Of a DNA stretch of 64,000 nucleotides, positions 34,257 to 44,029 are shown piece after piece. Every line of letters starts with the position of its first letter. The stretch's first letter is position 1. Position numbers and translations under genes: made by a program. The notes beneath the pieces are model-generated. The model had not been told where the DNA came from, did not search any database, and was given only the letters and a program-made list of their open reading frames with translations. Source of the DNA: Pseudomonadota bacterium (GTDB lineage Bacteria; Pseudomonadota; Gammaproteobacteria; Burkholderiales; Burkholderiaceae_B); assembly GCA_023440825.1 (NCBI GenBank), contig JAEXRL010000030.1:186001-250000 (forward strand), given 5' to 3'.

Positions 34257-37001
34257 TCATGTGCTGGGTGTAAATACCCTATCCCAAAGTTTTTGGACGG
34301 ATACGCGTTCGCTCATCAGTCGCTTGGGATCAATGCGTGCTTTTTCTGCGCCTTCTAGGCGCAAAGCATGCTGTTCACGTCGAAATAGTCGATAAGCCTG
34401 GACGGTTTCATGTGCGAGGTCTGTAGGAATAAGCTGTGCCTGCGCGGCAATGCCTAATAAGGCGATATTGCCTAAATTACCCAGTAAAGAGGGGTGCTCG
34501 CGGCTGTAGTTTAAGACCAGGTACTGAGTGATGAACTCAACATCGACCATACCGCCTTTGTCGTGCTTAATATCGAATAAGTCACTGCGATTGGGGTGCC
34601 CTTGTGTGATTTTTGCACGCATGGAGCAAATGTCATCGCGTAATTGCTGACTATCACGGGGCAGTAATAAAATCTTTGCACGCAGGCTTTCAAAACGCTG
34701 GCGCATGTATTCAGGGCCACATACGACGCGCGCACGGCTGATGGCCTGATGCTCCCAAGCCCATGCTTTGTTGGTCTGATAGTGCTCAAAAGCATCGATA
34801 CTTACTGCTAGTAGGCCAGCATCTCCATCGGGGCGTAAACGTAAGTCAATCTCGTACAGACGACCAGAAGACGTTAGCGTGGATAGCCAACTGGTCATGC
34901 GTCGAGCCAGCTTTATATAGCGTTCGGCATGATGTTGCTCAGGGTCATCGTATAAAAAGACCAGATCCAGATCAGAAGCATAGCCGATCTCTTTACCGCC
35001 TAATTTACCGTAGGCGAGCACGGCAAAGTTGGGGACAGCTAAGGTTTCGATTTCGTCGCGAGCCAGTGTCAAGGGCCAAGTGCGATACAGTGTTTCGTTC
35101 AAGAGCATATCAGCCAAAGCGGATAACTGATCGGCCAGGGTTTCTACGGTAAGTTTGCCTTCCAGGTCTTGAGCCAGTAATTGAAAAGTGACCTGGTGTT
35201 GCAGGTCACGCATCCAGTTCATTTGCTGTTCTACGTCTGGTTTGCCATTGGGAAGCACGCAGGCATCTAGCTCTTGACGCATCTGTTCAGCCAGCCCGTC
35301 AAAATCGGGGTCTTCCATCAAGGCGTGCCATTCGATCAGACTGTCCAGCAATATGGGATATTGGCACAGGTATTGAGCCGCCCAGGAGCTGGCCGAAACG
35401 ATGCGTGTCACTCGTGCCAAGGTTTCAGGAAACTCGGCCATAAGCGCCAGATACGCACTACGTTGAGCGACGCTGTCGACGAGGTTTAACAAGCGACGGG
35501 CAGTATTGATGGGCTCTGGGCTTTGGCAGGCCTGTTCACGCAATAAAGGCAGTAGGCGTTTTAAGCGCTCATGACTTGTGCTGGGCAGACTACGTATTTT
35601 GTGGGTTTGCAGCAAGCCTTGAATCAATTCGTCCAGCTGCTGTGCTAAGTCCGGATCAATAGGTTGGGCCTCAGGTGTGGGCTGGCTAGGGGGGGCGCTG
35701 GTTTCTTCGCCCATGCCTGCGAGTCTGAAGGCGTCTTTGAAGATTTCAGCGACACGAGCGCGATGCTCGCTTAACTGTTGTTCAAATTGTGTCGGCTCCA
35801 TCCCCATGCTATGGGCCAGCTTTACGCGTAGGGCAGGGTCTTGCGGGAGCATGTGGGTTTGTTCGTCTTCGCGGTATTGCAGCCTGTGCTCTAGCTGACG
35901 TAAAAAGTAATACGCTTGACGCAGATCATTACATACTTGGCTGTCCAGCACACCTGCGTTTTCCTGGCGCTGTAATGCCACCAGCAGGTTTTCCGCTTGC
36001 AAGGAAGGTTGACGGCCACCCCGTATCAATTGGTTGAGCTGAACGACAAACTCGATTTCGCGTATACCGCCATCACCCAGTTTGATGTTTGCCCGTGCCT
36101 CGGTACCGTTACGGTGCAAGGCTTTGCGCTGCCAATCCTGACGTATTCGTTCGCGTAGCTCGCGCAGCGCTGCCAAGGCGTCAAAATCAAAGTATTTCCG
36201 GTAGACAAATGGGGTGCGCAAGGATTCGAAGTACTGCAAAACACGGGTGTTATCGCTATTGTCATACGCCTTGATCGGTATGGGACGTGCTTTGATCCAG
36301 GCGTAGCGCTCCCATTCACGACCTTGTTTTAGCAAATATTTTTCCAGTGCCGTCATGCTCCAGGCTAAAGGGCCGGATTCGCCATCCGGCCTTAAGCGTA
36401 AATCGGTACGAAAAACTTGTCCGTAGGCGTTCAGTTCAGACAGCACAGGCATCATGCGCTGGGTGAGTCGTCCGTAAAATTCATGATAGCTAATGGGGCG
36501 TCGGCCTGTGGTTTCACCATCGTGTTCGTAGAGCATGATCAGATCAATGTCTGATGATACGTTCAACTCCCTACCACCCAGTTTTCCCATGCCCAGGATC
36601 AGCATTTCTTGGGCTTGATCAGTGCCGGGCGTAGTGGGCTGACCATGTATAGCGGCCAGTTGCTCGCTGGTGTCTTGGTAAGCGTATTGCAATGCAAGGT
36701 CTGCCAGACTGGACATGGCTAGAGTAACTTCTTCTAACGAGGCAGAACCAGCTAAATCGCGACACATCAAACAATAAAATACTCGACTGCGTAATTCGCG
36801 TAGTATTTGGCTTAGCGCTGGTTTGTGACCCTCTGCGTGCTGGGCTTGGAGCTCATGTAACCACTGTTCAATACGTGTAGCAGTGACGGCCTGCCCGCTG
36901 GCGTGGCCTAACCACTGAGCAAACTGGGGATGGCCTTGTACTTTCCGTTGCAAGGAACCTGACCATTGCAGAGCGGGCTTCAATATAATGGCAGAGGACA
37001 T
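34257..37001 (-). CDS. glnE: Bifunctional glutamine synthetase adenylyltransferase/deadenylase
   Basis: A 914-residue GlnE, which switches glutamine synthetase activity by adding or removing AMP in response to PII. Both nucleotidyltransferase domains are intact: the N-terminal one with GMGKLGGRELNVSSDIDLIM and the C-terminal one with AYGKLGGKEIGYASDLDLVF, each followed by its regulatory helical domain (LRLRPDGESGPLAWS; LRLRPDGDAGLLAVS). The start was placed at 37001 (MSSAIILKPALQ) because the 43 residues upstream in the same frame look unlike GlnE and are Cys/Thr-rich. Length is slightly below the E. coli 946. It is divergent from yhdP. Confidence 0.95.
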   Translation of the reverse strand: MSSAIILKPALQWSGSLQRKVQGHPQFAQWLGHASGQAVTATRIEQWLHELQAQHAEGHKPALSQILRELRSRVFYCLMCRDLAGSASLEEVTLAMSSLADLALQYAYQDTSEQLAAIHGQPTTPGTDQAQEMLILGMGKLGGRELNVSSDIDLIMLYEHDGETTGRRPISYHEFYGRLTQRMMPVLSELNAYGQVFRTDLRLRPDGESGPLAWSMTALEKYLLKQGREWERYAWIKARPIPIKAYDNSDNTRVLQYFESLRTPFVYRKYFDFDALAALRELRERIRQDWQRKALHRNGTEARANIKLGDGGIREIEFVVQLNQLIRGGRQPSLQAENLLVALQRQENAGVLDSQVCNDLRQAYYFLRQLEHRLQYREDEQTHMLPQDPALRVKLAHSMGMEPTQFEQQLSEHRARVAEIFKDAFRLAGMGEETSAPPSQPTPEAQPIDPDLAQQLDELIQGLLQTHKIRSLPSTSHERLKRLLPLLREQACQSPEPINTARRLLNLVDSVAQRSAYLALMAEFPETLARVTRIVSASSWAAQYLCQYPILLDSLIEWHALMEDPDFDGLAEQMRQELDACVLPNGKPDVEQQMNWMRDLQHQVTFQLLAQDLEGKLTVETLADQLSALADMLLNETLYRTWPLTLARDEIETLAVPNFAVLAYGKLGGKEIGYASDLDLVFLYDDPEQHHAERYIKLARRMTSWLSTLTSSGRLYEIDLRLRPDGDAGLLAVSIDAFEHYQTNKAWAWEHQAISRARVVCGPEYMRQRFESLRAKILLLPRDSQQLRDDICSMRAKITQGHPNRSDLFDIKHDKGGMVDVEFITQYLVLNYSREHPSLLGNLGNIALLGIAAQAQLIPTDLAHETVQAYRLFRREQHALRLEGAEKARIDPKRLMSERVSVQKLWDRVFTPST

Positions 37002-37130
37002 AGTGATAGGCGTGAACGTTAAAATGTGGGTGCAAATGACTACTTGTGCTGAGCAAATCACCTTACACGAAAAAACGGTGCGAGTGGAAGCAATGGGCGA
37101 CACAAGTTGGGTGGGTGTAGGTACGAGCAT

Positions 37131-40100
37131 ATGAGTGTATGGCGGGTATTGCGTTACGCACTGTTATTGCTTGTGCTGGCTGTGGCGGCAGTGGTGCTGT
37201 CTTTGCGGTACTACTTTTTGCCGCGCATAGATGATTTCCGGTCGCAAATACTGACTCACCTAGAGCAGCAGCTTGATCTACGGCTGGATCTGGATTACAT
37301 AGCGGCTGACTGGAAAGGCTTAAATCCTAGTCTGGAGCTCTCCGGGCTACTGGTTCGTGATGCTAGCCGACAGCATGTGCTGTTACGTCTGCCTACATTA
37401 AGCGCCAAACTAAGCTGGCGTAGCCTGCTGCGCGGCCAGCCTGTATTTCGCTATGTGCACACAGAAGGCTTGCAATTGGATGTCCGGCGTGACGAGCTGG
37501 GGCAATGGTGGATAGTAAATCAGGCTTTGGAAGGCGATTCAAACGCGGATTCTACGGGTGTTGAGCCATTTTTGATGTGGCTGGGGCAGCAGCGCCATAT
37601 TCGTATAGCAAATAGTCAACTTCGTTGGCTTGATGAAACTACGCAGGCTGCGCCGCTGGTCTTGCAGCAGGTGCACCTTGAGATTCTGAATCGTGGCAAT
37701 CGACATCAGGTGCAGTTCAATGCCTTACCGCCTCCAGATCTAGGCCAGGCTATGGCGCTGCAGTTAACCGCGCGCTCGGCAGGCCATGCAGGATCTGCGC
37801 CCTTATTGGATTTACGTAATTTGCAGGGTCGCTTGCATCTGGACCTTAGCAATATCGATCTGATGGCGCTTGAGCAGTGGCTAGAGTTACCTACTGCCTT
37901 ACGCTCAGCCCGTGCACACGGGCAAGCCAGCCTTGAGTTTTCTCAGGGGCGTTGGGGTGAGTTGCGCACCGAGGTCTTGCTCAATGACGTGCGCTGGCAC
38001 GATGAGCAGCGCGATGGTGTGCTGGTAGAGCGTTTGCGAGTCTACACCGAGGCAGCATGGGACGATTATTTAGGGTTACTGGAACCCGCGCTTCATGAGT
38101 CTAGCCAGGTTCAGGTGCGGCTACAGGCTCATAATGTATATGGACGACTGGCTTGGTTTTTTCAGGATGAGCTCAGTCTGCAAGATTTGGCTTGGGAGGG
38201 AGAGCTAAGCCATAGTACGAATACGGGCTGGCAGGTGCTGGCACGACGCTTACGCTTGAAAAATGCGGATCTGGAGGCAGATTTACAAGGACATTGGCAG
38301 CAGCAGGAAAGCGGCACGGCAGGTTATATGCTGCTAAGTGGGCAAGTTCCTGATCTAAGCCTGGTCAATCTGGTGAACTACTTGCCCCGTACTTTATCAG
38401 CCGATGCGCTCGATTGGATGCGTAGCAGCTTACTGGCAGGGCGAGTGCGTGATGCCCAGCTACATCTAGAGGGGGCCTTGGATGACTTTCCGTTTGGAGA
38501 GCGCCCCGAGCAAGGGCAATTTACCTTGGCTGGAGATTTCGATCAGGTGCTGATGGATTATCTACCCGCGAGTAAAACTGAAAAAGGCTGGCCACGTCTT
38601 GAGTTACCCACGGGCAAGGTCAGTTTGCAGAATGCGCAGTTAAGTGTGCGAGCTGAGCGTGGGCTGATGCCAATACGCGGAGCGCAGAGTATTGTCTTAA
38701 CAGACTTACAGGCTGATATTGCTAATTTGGAGCGGCAGTCTGTGCTTGAACTCAGTGGGCAAAGTCAGGCGCCTGCTAGCAGTTATTTGGGCTTGATGCC
38801 CCAAACGCCTTTGGGGGGGCTATTAGGAAATGTGTTTGATCAAGCGCAGGGGCAAGGCAATTGGACGGTACCCTTAAGCTTGAGCGTGCCCTTACTGAAC
38901 AGCCTAGATACGCAAGTTAAGGGCTCTATACAGTTCTCGGGAGCAGAGCTGAGGCTAATGCCAGAGGCGCCGTGGTTACGTGGCTTACAGGGAGAGCTGC
39001 ACTTTACAGAACGTGGTGTTACTGCACAGCGCTTACAAGGCAATATGCTAGGAGGGCCAGTTAGCATACGTGGGCGTATGGAGCCTGGAGCTGAGGGCTT
39101 GCGTTTGCAGGGCAGCCTATCGGCGCCGCGTTTGGGTGCGTATGTGGATAGCCAGGCATTGCGTCGCTTGCAGGGTGAGCTGAGTTATGTAAGTGTCCTG
39201 AGACTGGACAAGCAGGCGCATTTTGGAATGGATATTTCGTCCACTCTAGTGGGGCTAGAGGCAAGTTTTCCGGCACCCATGAGTAAATCAGCGGCTACGC
39301 CCATGCCCTTACAGGCGAGCTGGTATGCGGATGCGGATGGTGCACACTCGTGGCTGGACATTCGTCTTGATACAGAGCCGGTTACAGAGGTGCGTTTACA
39401 GCGGCGCAGTGGCCAAGACACAGGCCCATTTTTTCGTGCCGTTTCTGTGCTGGCAGGTCAGCAAGGTGCTTTCCCTGAGTCAGGCATAGTCGTAGATGGT
39501 CAATATAAACGTTTGGATTTGGATGCCTGGAACCGGGTGCTGGATGAGTTTTCTGTGCCCTGGGAAGCTTCAGAGGCCAGTCAGCATGCAGAGCAAACAT
39601 CTAGGCCCGTGTTGCCAGCCATGCAGCGCAGTCGCGTGCAAGTGCAGCGTGGCCGATTGCTAGGTATGGGGCTGGATCAACTCACCTTTACCAGCCAAGA
39701 GTCGGTAGACGGTACATTCAGGGTGGACATTAGTTCAGCCCAGACGGCTGGAACAATACGTGGAAAAACAGAGCGACGTAAGCCGGTAGGACGTTGGGAT
39801 ATTCACTTTAATCGGCTTAGTTTGGGGCGTAAGGAGGTGGAGCTAAACCCTCAAGACAGGCTTGAGCGCGAACGTTTTTTAGATATCAGCGAAGATATCA
39901 TTTTGCCGGATATCGATGTGAGGGTGGATCGCTTGACGCTTTATGAGCGTGAAGTGGGAGCCTTGAAGATGGTGGGTAAGGCGCTTAATCAAGGCCGGCA
40001 GTGGGAGCTGGAGCAATTGCAACTGTCTGGGCAAGGACTGCAGTTAGAAGGTAAAGGGTATTGGCAGTTGCGTGGCCCTCAGCGCGGCTTGCATCTGGAG

Positions 40101-40766
40101 ACCGAGGCTCAGATTCAGGATTTGGGCGCATACCTGGAGCAGTTAGGGGCGAAAGATGTATTAAGTGGCGGTCGTGGGCAGGCCGATATGAATGTGTTCT
40201 GGCATGACTTCCCCTGGAGCATGGAGCGTAGCGCCTTGGGTGGCAAGCTGAGCATGAATCTGCAAAAAGGTCGCTTTAGTCAAGTAGGATCGCGTTCTGC
40301 AAGATTGCTTGAACTGTTGAGCTTGCAGTCCTTATCGCGAATAATGAGCTTTAACTTTAATCCAGCAGGCCTATTCGAGGACGGCTTTCCCTTTGATGAG
40401 TGGAAAGGTAGCCTGGACTTGCAAGAAGGCGTGCTGAGTGCTCGTGATTACAAGGTGGCGGGGCCAGTTGGGCTGATTGAGCTGGAGGGATATATGCAGG
40501 TGCAAGATGAAACCTTGCACGCCACAGCAAGCGTGTACCCGCGTGTAGACGTGAGTGGGGCAGCGGTGGCGGCAGGAGTCATGGTGAATCCTTTCCTAGG
40601 GCTTGGCACATTTTTAGCGCAGTGGCTGCTGCGTGAGCCATTGTCTCAAGGCATGGCCGTGCGTTACCGCATCAGTGGCTCTTTAGATGAGCCGCATATT
40701 CTCGAGCTTGATTCTCCCAAGTCTAGCAAGCGCGAGCAGGCCACACCACTCCATACCCCGTATTGA
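37131..40766 (+). CDS. yhdP: YhdP family envelope lipid-transport protein (AsmA-like)
   Basis: A 1211-residue inner-membrane-anchored periplasmic protein. One N-terminal helix (about 5-28, VLRYALLLLVLAVAAVVLSL) precedes a long repetitive beta-rich body typical of bridge-like AsmA/YhdP proteins, which move phospholipids to the outer membrane. Conserved C-terminal blocks include the FNFNPAGLFEDGFPFDEWKG segment and a final hydrophobic AAGVMVNPFLGLGTFLAQWL stretch. The ATG at 37131 was chosen because the helix then begins after a short Ser/Trp/Arg start; an in-frame GTG at 37107 would overlap more upstream sequence. Length is close to E. coli YhdP (1266). Confidence 0.92.
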   Translation: MSVWRVLRYALLLLVLAVAAVVLSLRYYFLPRIDDFRSQILTHLEQQLDLRLDLDYIAADWKGLNPSLELSGLLVRDASRQHVLLRLPTLSAKLSWRSLLRGQPVFRYVHTEGLQLDVRRDELGQWWIVNQALEGDSNADSTGVEPFLMWLGQQRHIRIANSQLRWLDETTQAAPLVLQQVHLEILNRGNRHQVQFNALPPPDLGQAMALQLTARSAGHAGSAPLLDLRNLQGRLHLDLSNIDLMALEQWLELPTALRSARAHGQASLEFSQGRWGELRTEVLLNDVRWHDEQRDGVLVERLRVYTEAAWDDYLGLLEPALHESSQVQVRLQAHNVYGRLAWFFQDELSLQDLAWEGELSHSTNTGWQVLARRLRLKNADLEADLQGHWQQQESGTAGYMLLSGQVPDLSLVNLVNYLPRTLSADALDWMRSSLLAGRVRDAQLHLEGALDDFPFGERPEQGQFTLAGDFDQVLMDYLPASKTEKGWPRLELPTGKVSLQNAQLSVRAERGLMPIRGAQSIVLTDLQADIANLERQSVLELSGQSQAPASSYLGLMPQTPLGGLLGNVFDQAQGQGNWTVPLSLSVPLLNSLDTQVKGSIQFSGAELRLMPEAPWLRGLQGELHFTERGVTAQRLQGNMLGGPVSIRGRMEPGAEGLRLQGSLSAPRLGAYVDSQALRRLQGELSYVSVLRLDKQAHFGMDISSTLVGLEASFPAPMSKSAATPMPLQASWYADADGAHSWLDIRLDTEPVTEVRLQRRSGQDTGPFFRAVSVLAGQQGAFPESGIVVDGQYKRLDLDAWNRVLDEFSVPWEASEASQHAEQTSRPVLPAMQRSRVQVQRGRLLGMGLDQLTFTSQESVDGTFRVDISSAQTAGTIRGKTERRKPVGRWDIHFNRLSLGRKEVELNPQDRLERERFLDISEDIILPDIDVRVDRLTLYEREVGALKMVGKALNQGRQWELEQLQLSGQGLQLEGKGYWQLRGPQRGLHLETEAQIQDLGAYLEQLGAKDVLSGGRGQADMNVFWHDFPWSMERSALGGKLSMNLQKGRFSQVGSRSARLLELLSLQSLSRIMSFNFNPAGLFEDGFPFDEWKGSLDLQEGVLSARDYKVAGPVGLIELEGYMQVQDETLHATASVYPRVDVSGAAVAAGVMVNPFLGLGTFLAQWLLREPLSQGMAVRYRISGSLDEPHILELDSPKSSKREQATPLHTPY

Positions 40767-40875
40767 CGGTCCACTGTTGTGGCTAGACAGGCAGCACTTG
40801 GCGCTGTCATACGCGGAAGGTAGACTCAAGACAAGGTCTGCAATGCTTGTGGATGTTTTGTTACGGAGTCTGACG

Positions 40876-41640
40876 ATGCGTATGCTGGAAGGAAAAAAAG
40901 GTTTAATTCTGGGTATAGCTAATGAACACAGCATAGCTTGGGCCTGTGCTCAGGCTATGCATCAGGCTGGAGCCCAATTAGGTGCTACGTGGCAAACCGA
41001 CAAATCGCGTTCTTATGTCGAGCCTTTACTTGATTCTTTGCCTATGCAGATCAAGCAGGCTTTAGATGTGTCCGATGATGCTCAGTGGCAGTCCTTGTTC
41101 GAGACAGTGGCTGAGCGTTGGGGACAACTGGATTTTCTTATTCACTCTATCGCGTTTGCACCTCAAAAAGATCTTCATGGTCGCGTGCTGGACTGCTCGC
41201 GTGAGGGCTTTTCGCAAGCGATGGATATCTCGTGTCATTCCTTTATTCGGGCAGCTCAGTGGGCCGCACCCCTAATGAAGCAAGGGGGGAGCTTAATGGC
41301 CATGTCGTATCTAGGCAGTGAGCGAGTTGTACCCAACTATGGCTTGATGGGGCCTGTAAAGGCCGCTTTGGAAGCCACAGTGCGGTATTTGGCGGCCGAA
41401 CTGGGTCCTGCAGGCATACGTGTTAATTCAGTGTCTCCGGGGGCTATTGCCACCCGTGCTGCATCGGGTTTGCAAGATTTTGATGCCCTCGTGCAAGACT
41501 ATGCGCAACGTGCTCCTATACCTGGTGTGCTCAGCAGTCAGGATATCGCCCCATTATGTGTTTTTTTGGCCAGCGACGGGGCACGTGCTATGAGTGGCAC
41601 TACACTGTATGTAGACGGTGGCTACCATATACTCAGTTAA
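40876..41640 (+). CDS. fabI: Enoyl-ACP reductase, FabI type
   Basis: A 254-residue short-chain dehydrogenase of the FabI group, which reduces enoyl-ACP in fatty acid elongation. FabI-specific features are the nucleotide motif GIANEHSIAW (13-22), HSIAFAP (90-96), and the catalytic pair Y145 and Y155 with K162 (SYLGSERVVPNYGLMGPVKA). The ending LYVDGGYHILS is typical. The ATG at 40876 follows GGAG at correct spacing; an open frame continues upstream to 40687 but overlaps the yhdP coding end and is unlike FabI. Whether this is the only FabI of the organism cannot be told. Confidence 0.88.
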   Translation: MRMLEGKKGLILGIANEHSIAWACAQAMHQAGAQLGATWQTDKSRSYVEPLLDSLPMQIKQALDVSDDAQWQSLFETVAERWGQLDFLIHSIAFAPQKDLHGRVLDCSREGFSQAMDISCHSFIRAAQWAAPLMKQGGSLMAMSYLGSERVVPNYGLMGPVKAALEATVRYLAAELGPAGIRVNSVSPGAIATRAASGLQDFDALVQDYAQRAPIPGVLSSQDIAPLCVFLASDGARAMSGTTLYVDGGYHILS

Positions 41641-41992
41641 TAACTAGATGCTTCTTTCACTCCGATCCTCTCAGCGTGACAGAAAAAAGTGTGGGTATAT
41701 GCCCGAATGACTATCGTTTGGTGTTGTGTAAGCGTCTGTCTCCTAGGCAACATTACACACAGGACATGCGTGATCAGGCATGCGTCAAGCACTGCTTGCG
41801 CGTTGCAGCCTAGGGAGGCGAGCGGGATTATGTGCGCTTGTCCGTATAAGGAGATGCTTAAAAAACGCCATGCATGACGAATCGGATAGGGAAAGGTAAC
41901 TTGACCCTATAAGGGGGCTAACGAAAAATCTAGGCCTGAGCTTGGCCCTTTAGGCCAGAGCTGTATTCGTTAATCAACTAGGAGACAACTGC
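41641..41992 (+). other. Intergenic region with several hairpins before tctB
   Basis: This 352-base gap has no convincing gene. It holds a TGTGTAA...TTACACA inverted repeat (41725-41731 with 41753-41759), a directly repeated CATGCGT near 41766-41783, and the leader hairpins described separately. A ribosome site (AGGAG) lies just before the tctB ATG. I see no T-run terminator for fabI. Confidence 0.5.
41886..41972 (+). promoter_or_regulatory. Structured leader upstream of tctBA
   Basis: Two adjacent hairpins are visible. The first is ATAGGG (41886-41891) with CCCTAT (41905-41910). The second is closed by TAACGAA (41919-41925) with TTCGTTA (41966-41972) and contains AGCTTGGCC (41939-41947) pairing with GGCCA-g-AGCT (41953-41962) with a single bulged G. 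The block ends nine bases before the AGGAG of tctB. It could be a cis-regulatory RNA; no known riboswitch consensus is recognised. Confidence 0.45.
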
Positions 41993-42442
41993 ATGCGTAG
42001 AGTCGACTACCGAGATGTAATCGGTGGCGGGTTAGTCACGCTTGCCGGGGGAGCAGCGATGTATCATTCCATGACTACATTTTCTCTAGGCACGGCTGAC
42101 CGGATGGGGCCAGGGTATTTTCCAGCATTGGTGGGAGGTCTTTTGATGCTGTGTGGCATCTTGATACTCATTCCTGCCTTTATGCGAGCGGGCCCTATGC
42201 CCGTTTTTGAGTTTAGGCCTTTGTTTTGGATTAGTGTCTCCGTTTTGGCATTTGCCTTACTGGTTCTGCCCTTCGGTCTGGCGCCCGCCATCTTGATACA
42301 AACCGTTTTGTCAGGACTTTCTGACTGTAAATTATCCTTAAAGCGCTCACTGCTGTTGGGCGTAGCGCTCTCTGTTGGTGCAGTCCTGATCTTTAAAGTG
42401 GGGCTGGGTGTCATCCTGCCAATTTTTGCCTGGCCATGGTAG
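41993..42442 (+). CDS. tctB: Tripartite tricarboxylate transporter, small permease TctB
   Basis: A 149-residue membrane protein with four predicted helices (about 8-28, 36-60, 72-90 and 115-145), as in TctB. The FSLGTADRMGPGYFPALVGG segment between the first two helices is characteristic of the family. It forms the permease with TctA, whose gene begins 13 bases downstream. The matching periplasmic receptor may be the Bug protein at 31409-32374 or another elsewhere. Confidence 0.9.
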   Translation: MRRVDYRDVIGGGLVTLAGGAAMYHSMTTFSLGTADRMGPGYFPALVGGLLMLCGILILIPAFMRAGPMPVFEFRPLFWISVSVLAFALLVLPFGLAPAILIQTVLSGLSDCKLSLKRSLLLGVALSVGAVLIFKVGLGVILPIFAWPW

Positions 42443-42454
42443 GAGCAGAGGAAA

Positions 42455-43960
42455 ATGGAATTATTTAACAATATGGCCTTGGGCCTGACGACTGCGCTGG
42501 CCTGGAATAATCTGCTGTGGTGCATCATAGGTGTCAGTTTAGGTACCTTGATCGGTGTTATTCCTGGGGTGGGAACATTGGCTACGATGTCGCTGCTGTT
42601 TCCCATTACGTATGTGCTCGAGCCTACGGCTGCCGTTATTATGTTGGCGGGCATTTGGTATGGCAGTACATATGGGGGGTCTACCGCGTCAATTTTGCTG
42701 AATTTGCCCGGTACACCGGCCAATGCCGTCACGTGTTTGGATGGCTTTCCCATGGCGCAGCAGGGGCGCGCAGGGGTTGCTTTGCTGATGACTACGGTAG
42801 CCTCGTTTGTGGGGGCGAGTGTTGGCATTATTCTGATGATGCTGTTCGCGCCTATGGTGACTCAGCTAGCTTTTCAGTTTGGCCCTGCTGAGTATTTTTC
42901 TATCATGGTATTGGGGCTGGTGTCAGCATCCGTAGTCTCGTCTGGATCGGCGATTAAAGGCATTGCCATGGTGGTAGGCGGAGTCATGCTGGGCTTAGTG
43001 GGCACGGACGTGAACTCGGGTGTTGCGCGCTTTGATTTTGGGTTTCCAGAGCTACAGGACGGTGTGCAGATTGTTGCATTAGCCATGGGCTTGTTTGGTG
43101 TCACCGAAATTGTCGCCAGTATTAATCACATTAAAGCGAGTGGCAAGATCGATGTGTCGATGAAGTCCATGCTGCCCACGCGCGACGAGATGAGGCGCTC
43201 CTGGGGACCTATGGCCAGAGGGTCAGGCCTGGGCTCGTTCTTTGGCATTTTGCCAGGGGTGGGGCCTACGGTGGCAGCCTTTATGTCTTATGCGCTGGAA
43301 AAACGCGGCTCTAAGCATCCGGAGCGATTTGGTCATGGTGCTATCGAAGGCATCATGGGACCGGAGACGGCGAATAGTGCTACCGATATGGCATCGTTTA
43401 TTCCGACTATGACATTGGGCATACCCGGTAGCGTAACGATGGCCTTGATTATTGGGGCTCTGATGATTCATGGCCTTCAGCCTGGTCCAACAATGTTGGC
43501 AGAGCAGCCCGAGATATTTTGGGGCTTGGTGATGAGCTTCTGGATTGGAAATATCGCCTTGGTAGTGCTGAATGTGCCCATGATTGGTTTATGGGTGCGA
43601 GTATTGACGATTCCCTATCCAGTTTTGTATCCGGCCATCATTATGTTTATTTGCATTGGCACGTATGCGGTAAACAATAGCGTTTTCGATGTGTATGCGG
43701 TGTTATTATTTGGCGTGGCTGGCTATATCTTAAGGGTTCTGGATTTTGAGCCGGCTCCTTTGTTGCTTGGCTATGTTTTAGGGCCTATGCTGGAGGAGTA
43801 TTTCCGACGTGCCATGCTGTTATCGCGAGGTAGCCTGGAGACATTTATTGACCGCCCAATTAGCATGTGGGTACTCATACTGACAGCCAGCTTGTTACTC
43901 TGGAGTATGTGGAGTAGTTTTCGACGGCGCTCGAATATACCCAAGGTTCAAGCCGCTTGA
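42455..43960 (+). CDS. tctA: Tripartite tricarboxylate transporter, large permease TctA
   Basis: A 501-residue membrane protein with about 11-12 helices. The duplicated TctA signature is clear: an N-terminal IGVIPGVGTLATMSLLFPIT with YGGSTASILLNLPGTPANAV, and the second copy at FFGILPGVGPTVAAFMSYAL with IPTMTLGIPGSVTMALIIGA. These glycine-rich elements form the sodium- and substrate-coupled transport path. It follows tctB and ends before a strong bidirectional terminator. Substrate is probably a di- or tricarboxylate. Confidence 0.95.
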   Translation: MELFNNMALGLTTALAWNNLLWCIIGVSLGTLIGVIPGVGTLATMSLLFPITYVLEPTAAVIMLAGIWYGSTYGGSTASILLNLPGTPANAVTCLDGFPMAQQGRAGVALLMTTVASFVGASVGIILMMLFAPMVTQLAFQFGPAEYFSIMVLGLVSASVVSSGSAIKGIAMVVGGVMLGLVGTDVNSGVARFDFGFPELQDGVQIVALAMGLFGVTEIVASINHIKASGKIDVSMKSMLPTRDEMRRSWGPMARGSGLGSFFGILPGVGPTVAAFMSYALEKRGSKHPERFGHGAIEGIMGPETANSATDMASFIPTMTLGIPGSVTMALIIGALMIHGLQPGPTMLAEQPEIFWGLVMSFWIGNIALVVLNVPMIGLWVRVLTIPYPVLYPAIIMFICIGTYAVNNSVFDVYAVLLFGVAGYILRVLDFEPAPLLLGYVLGPMLEEYFRRAMLLSRGSLETFIDRPISMWVLILTASLLLWSMWSSFRRRSNIPKVQAA

Positions 43961-43978
43961 CAATGTGAGCACAGAGTA

Positions 43979-44006
43979 TAAAAAAGACCGCCTAGGCGGT
44001 CTTTTT
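43979..44006. terminator. Bidirectional terminator between tctA and gdhA
   Basis: AAAAAGACCGCC and GGCGGTCTTTTT form a perfect 12-bp stem around a 2-base centre (43981-44006), with A on one side and T on the other. It serves both converging genes. Confidence 0.92.
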
Positions 44007-44029
44007 CTTGGCTGATTAGTGCACAGTGT

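Noticed and set aside
41689..41877. 62-codon open frame upstream of tctB
   Set aside because: It is Cys-rich, has no recognisable domain or ribosome site, and lies in a hairpin-rich leader.
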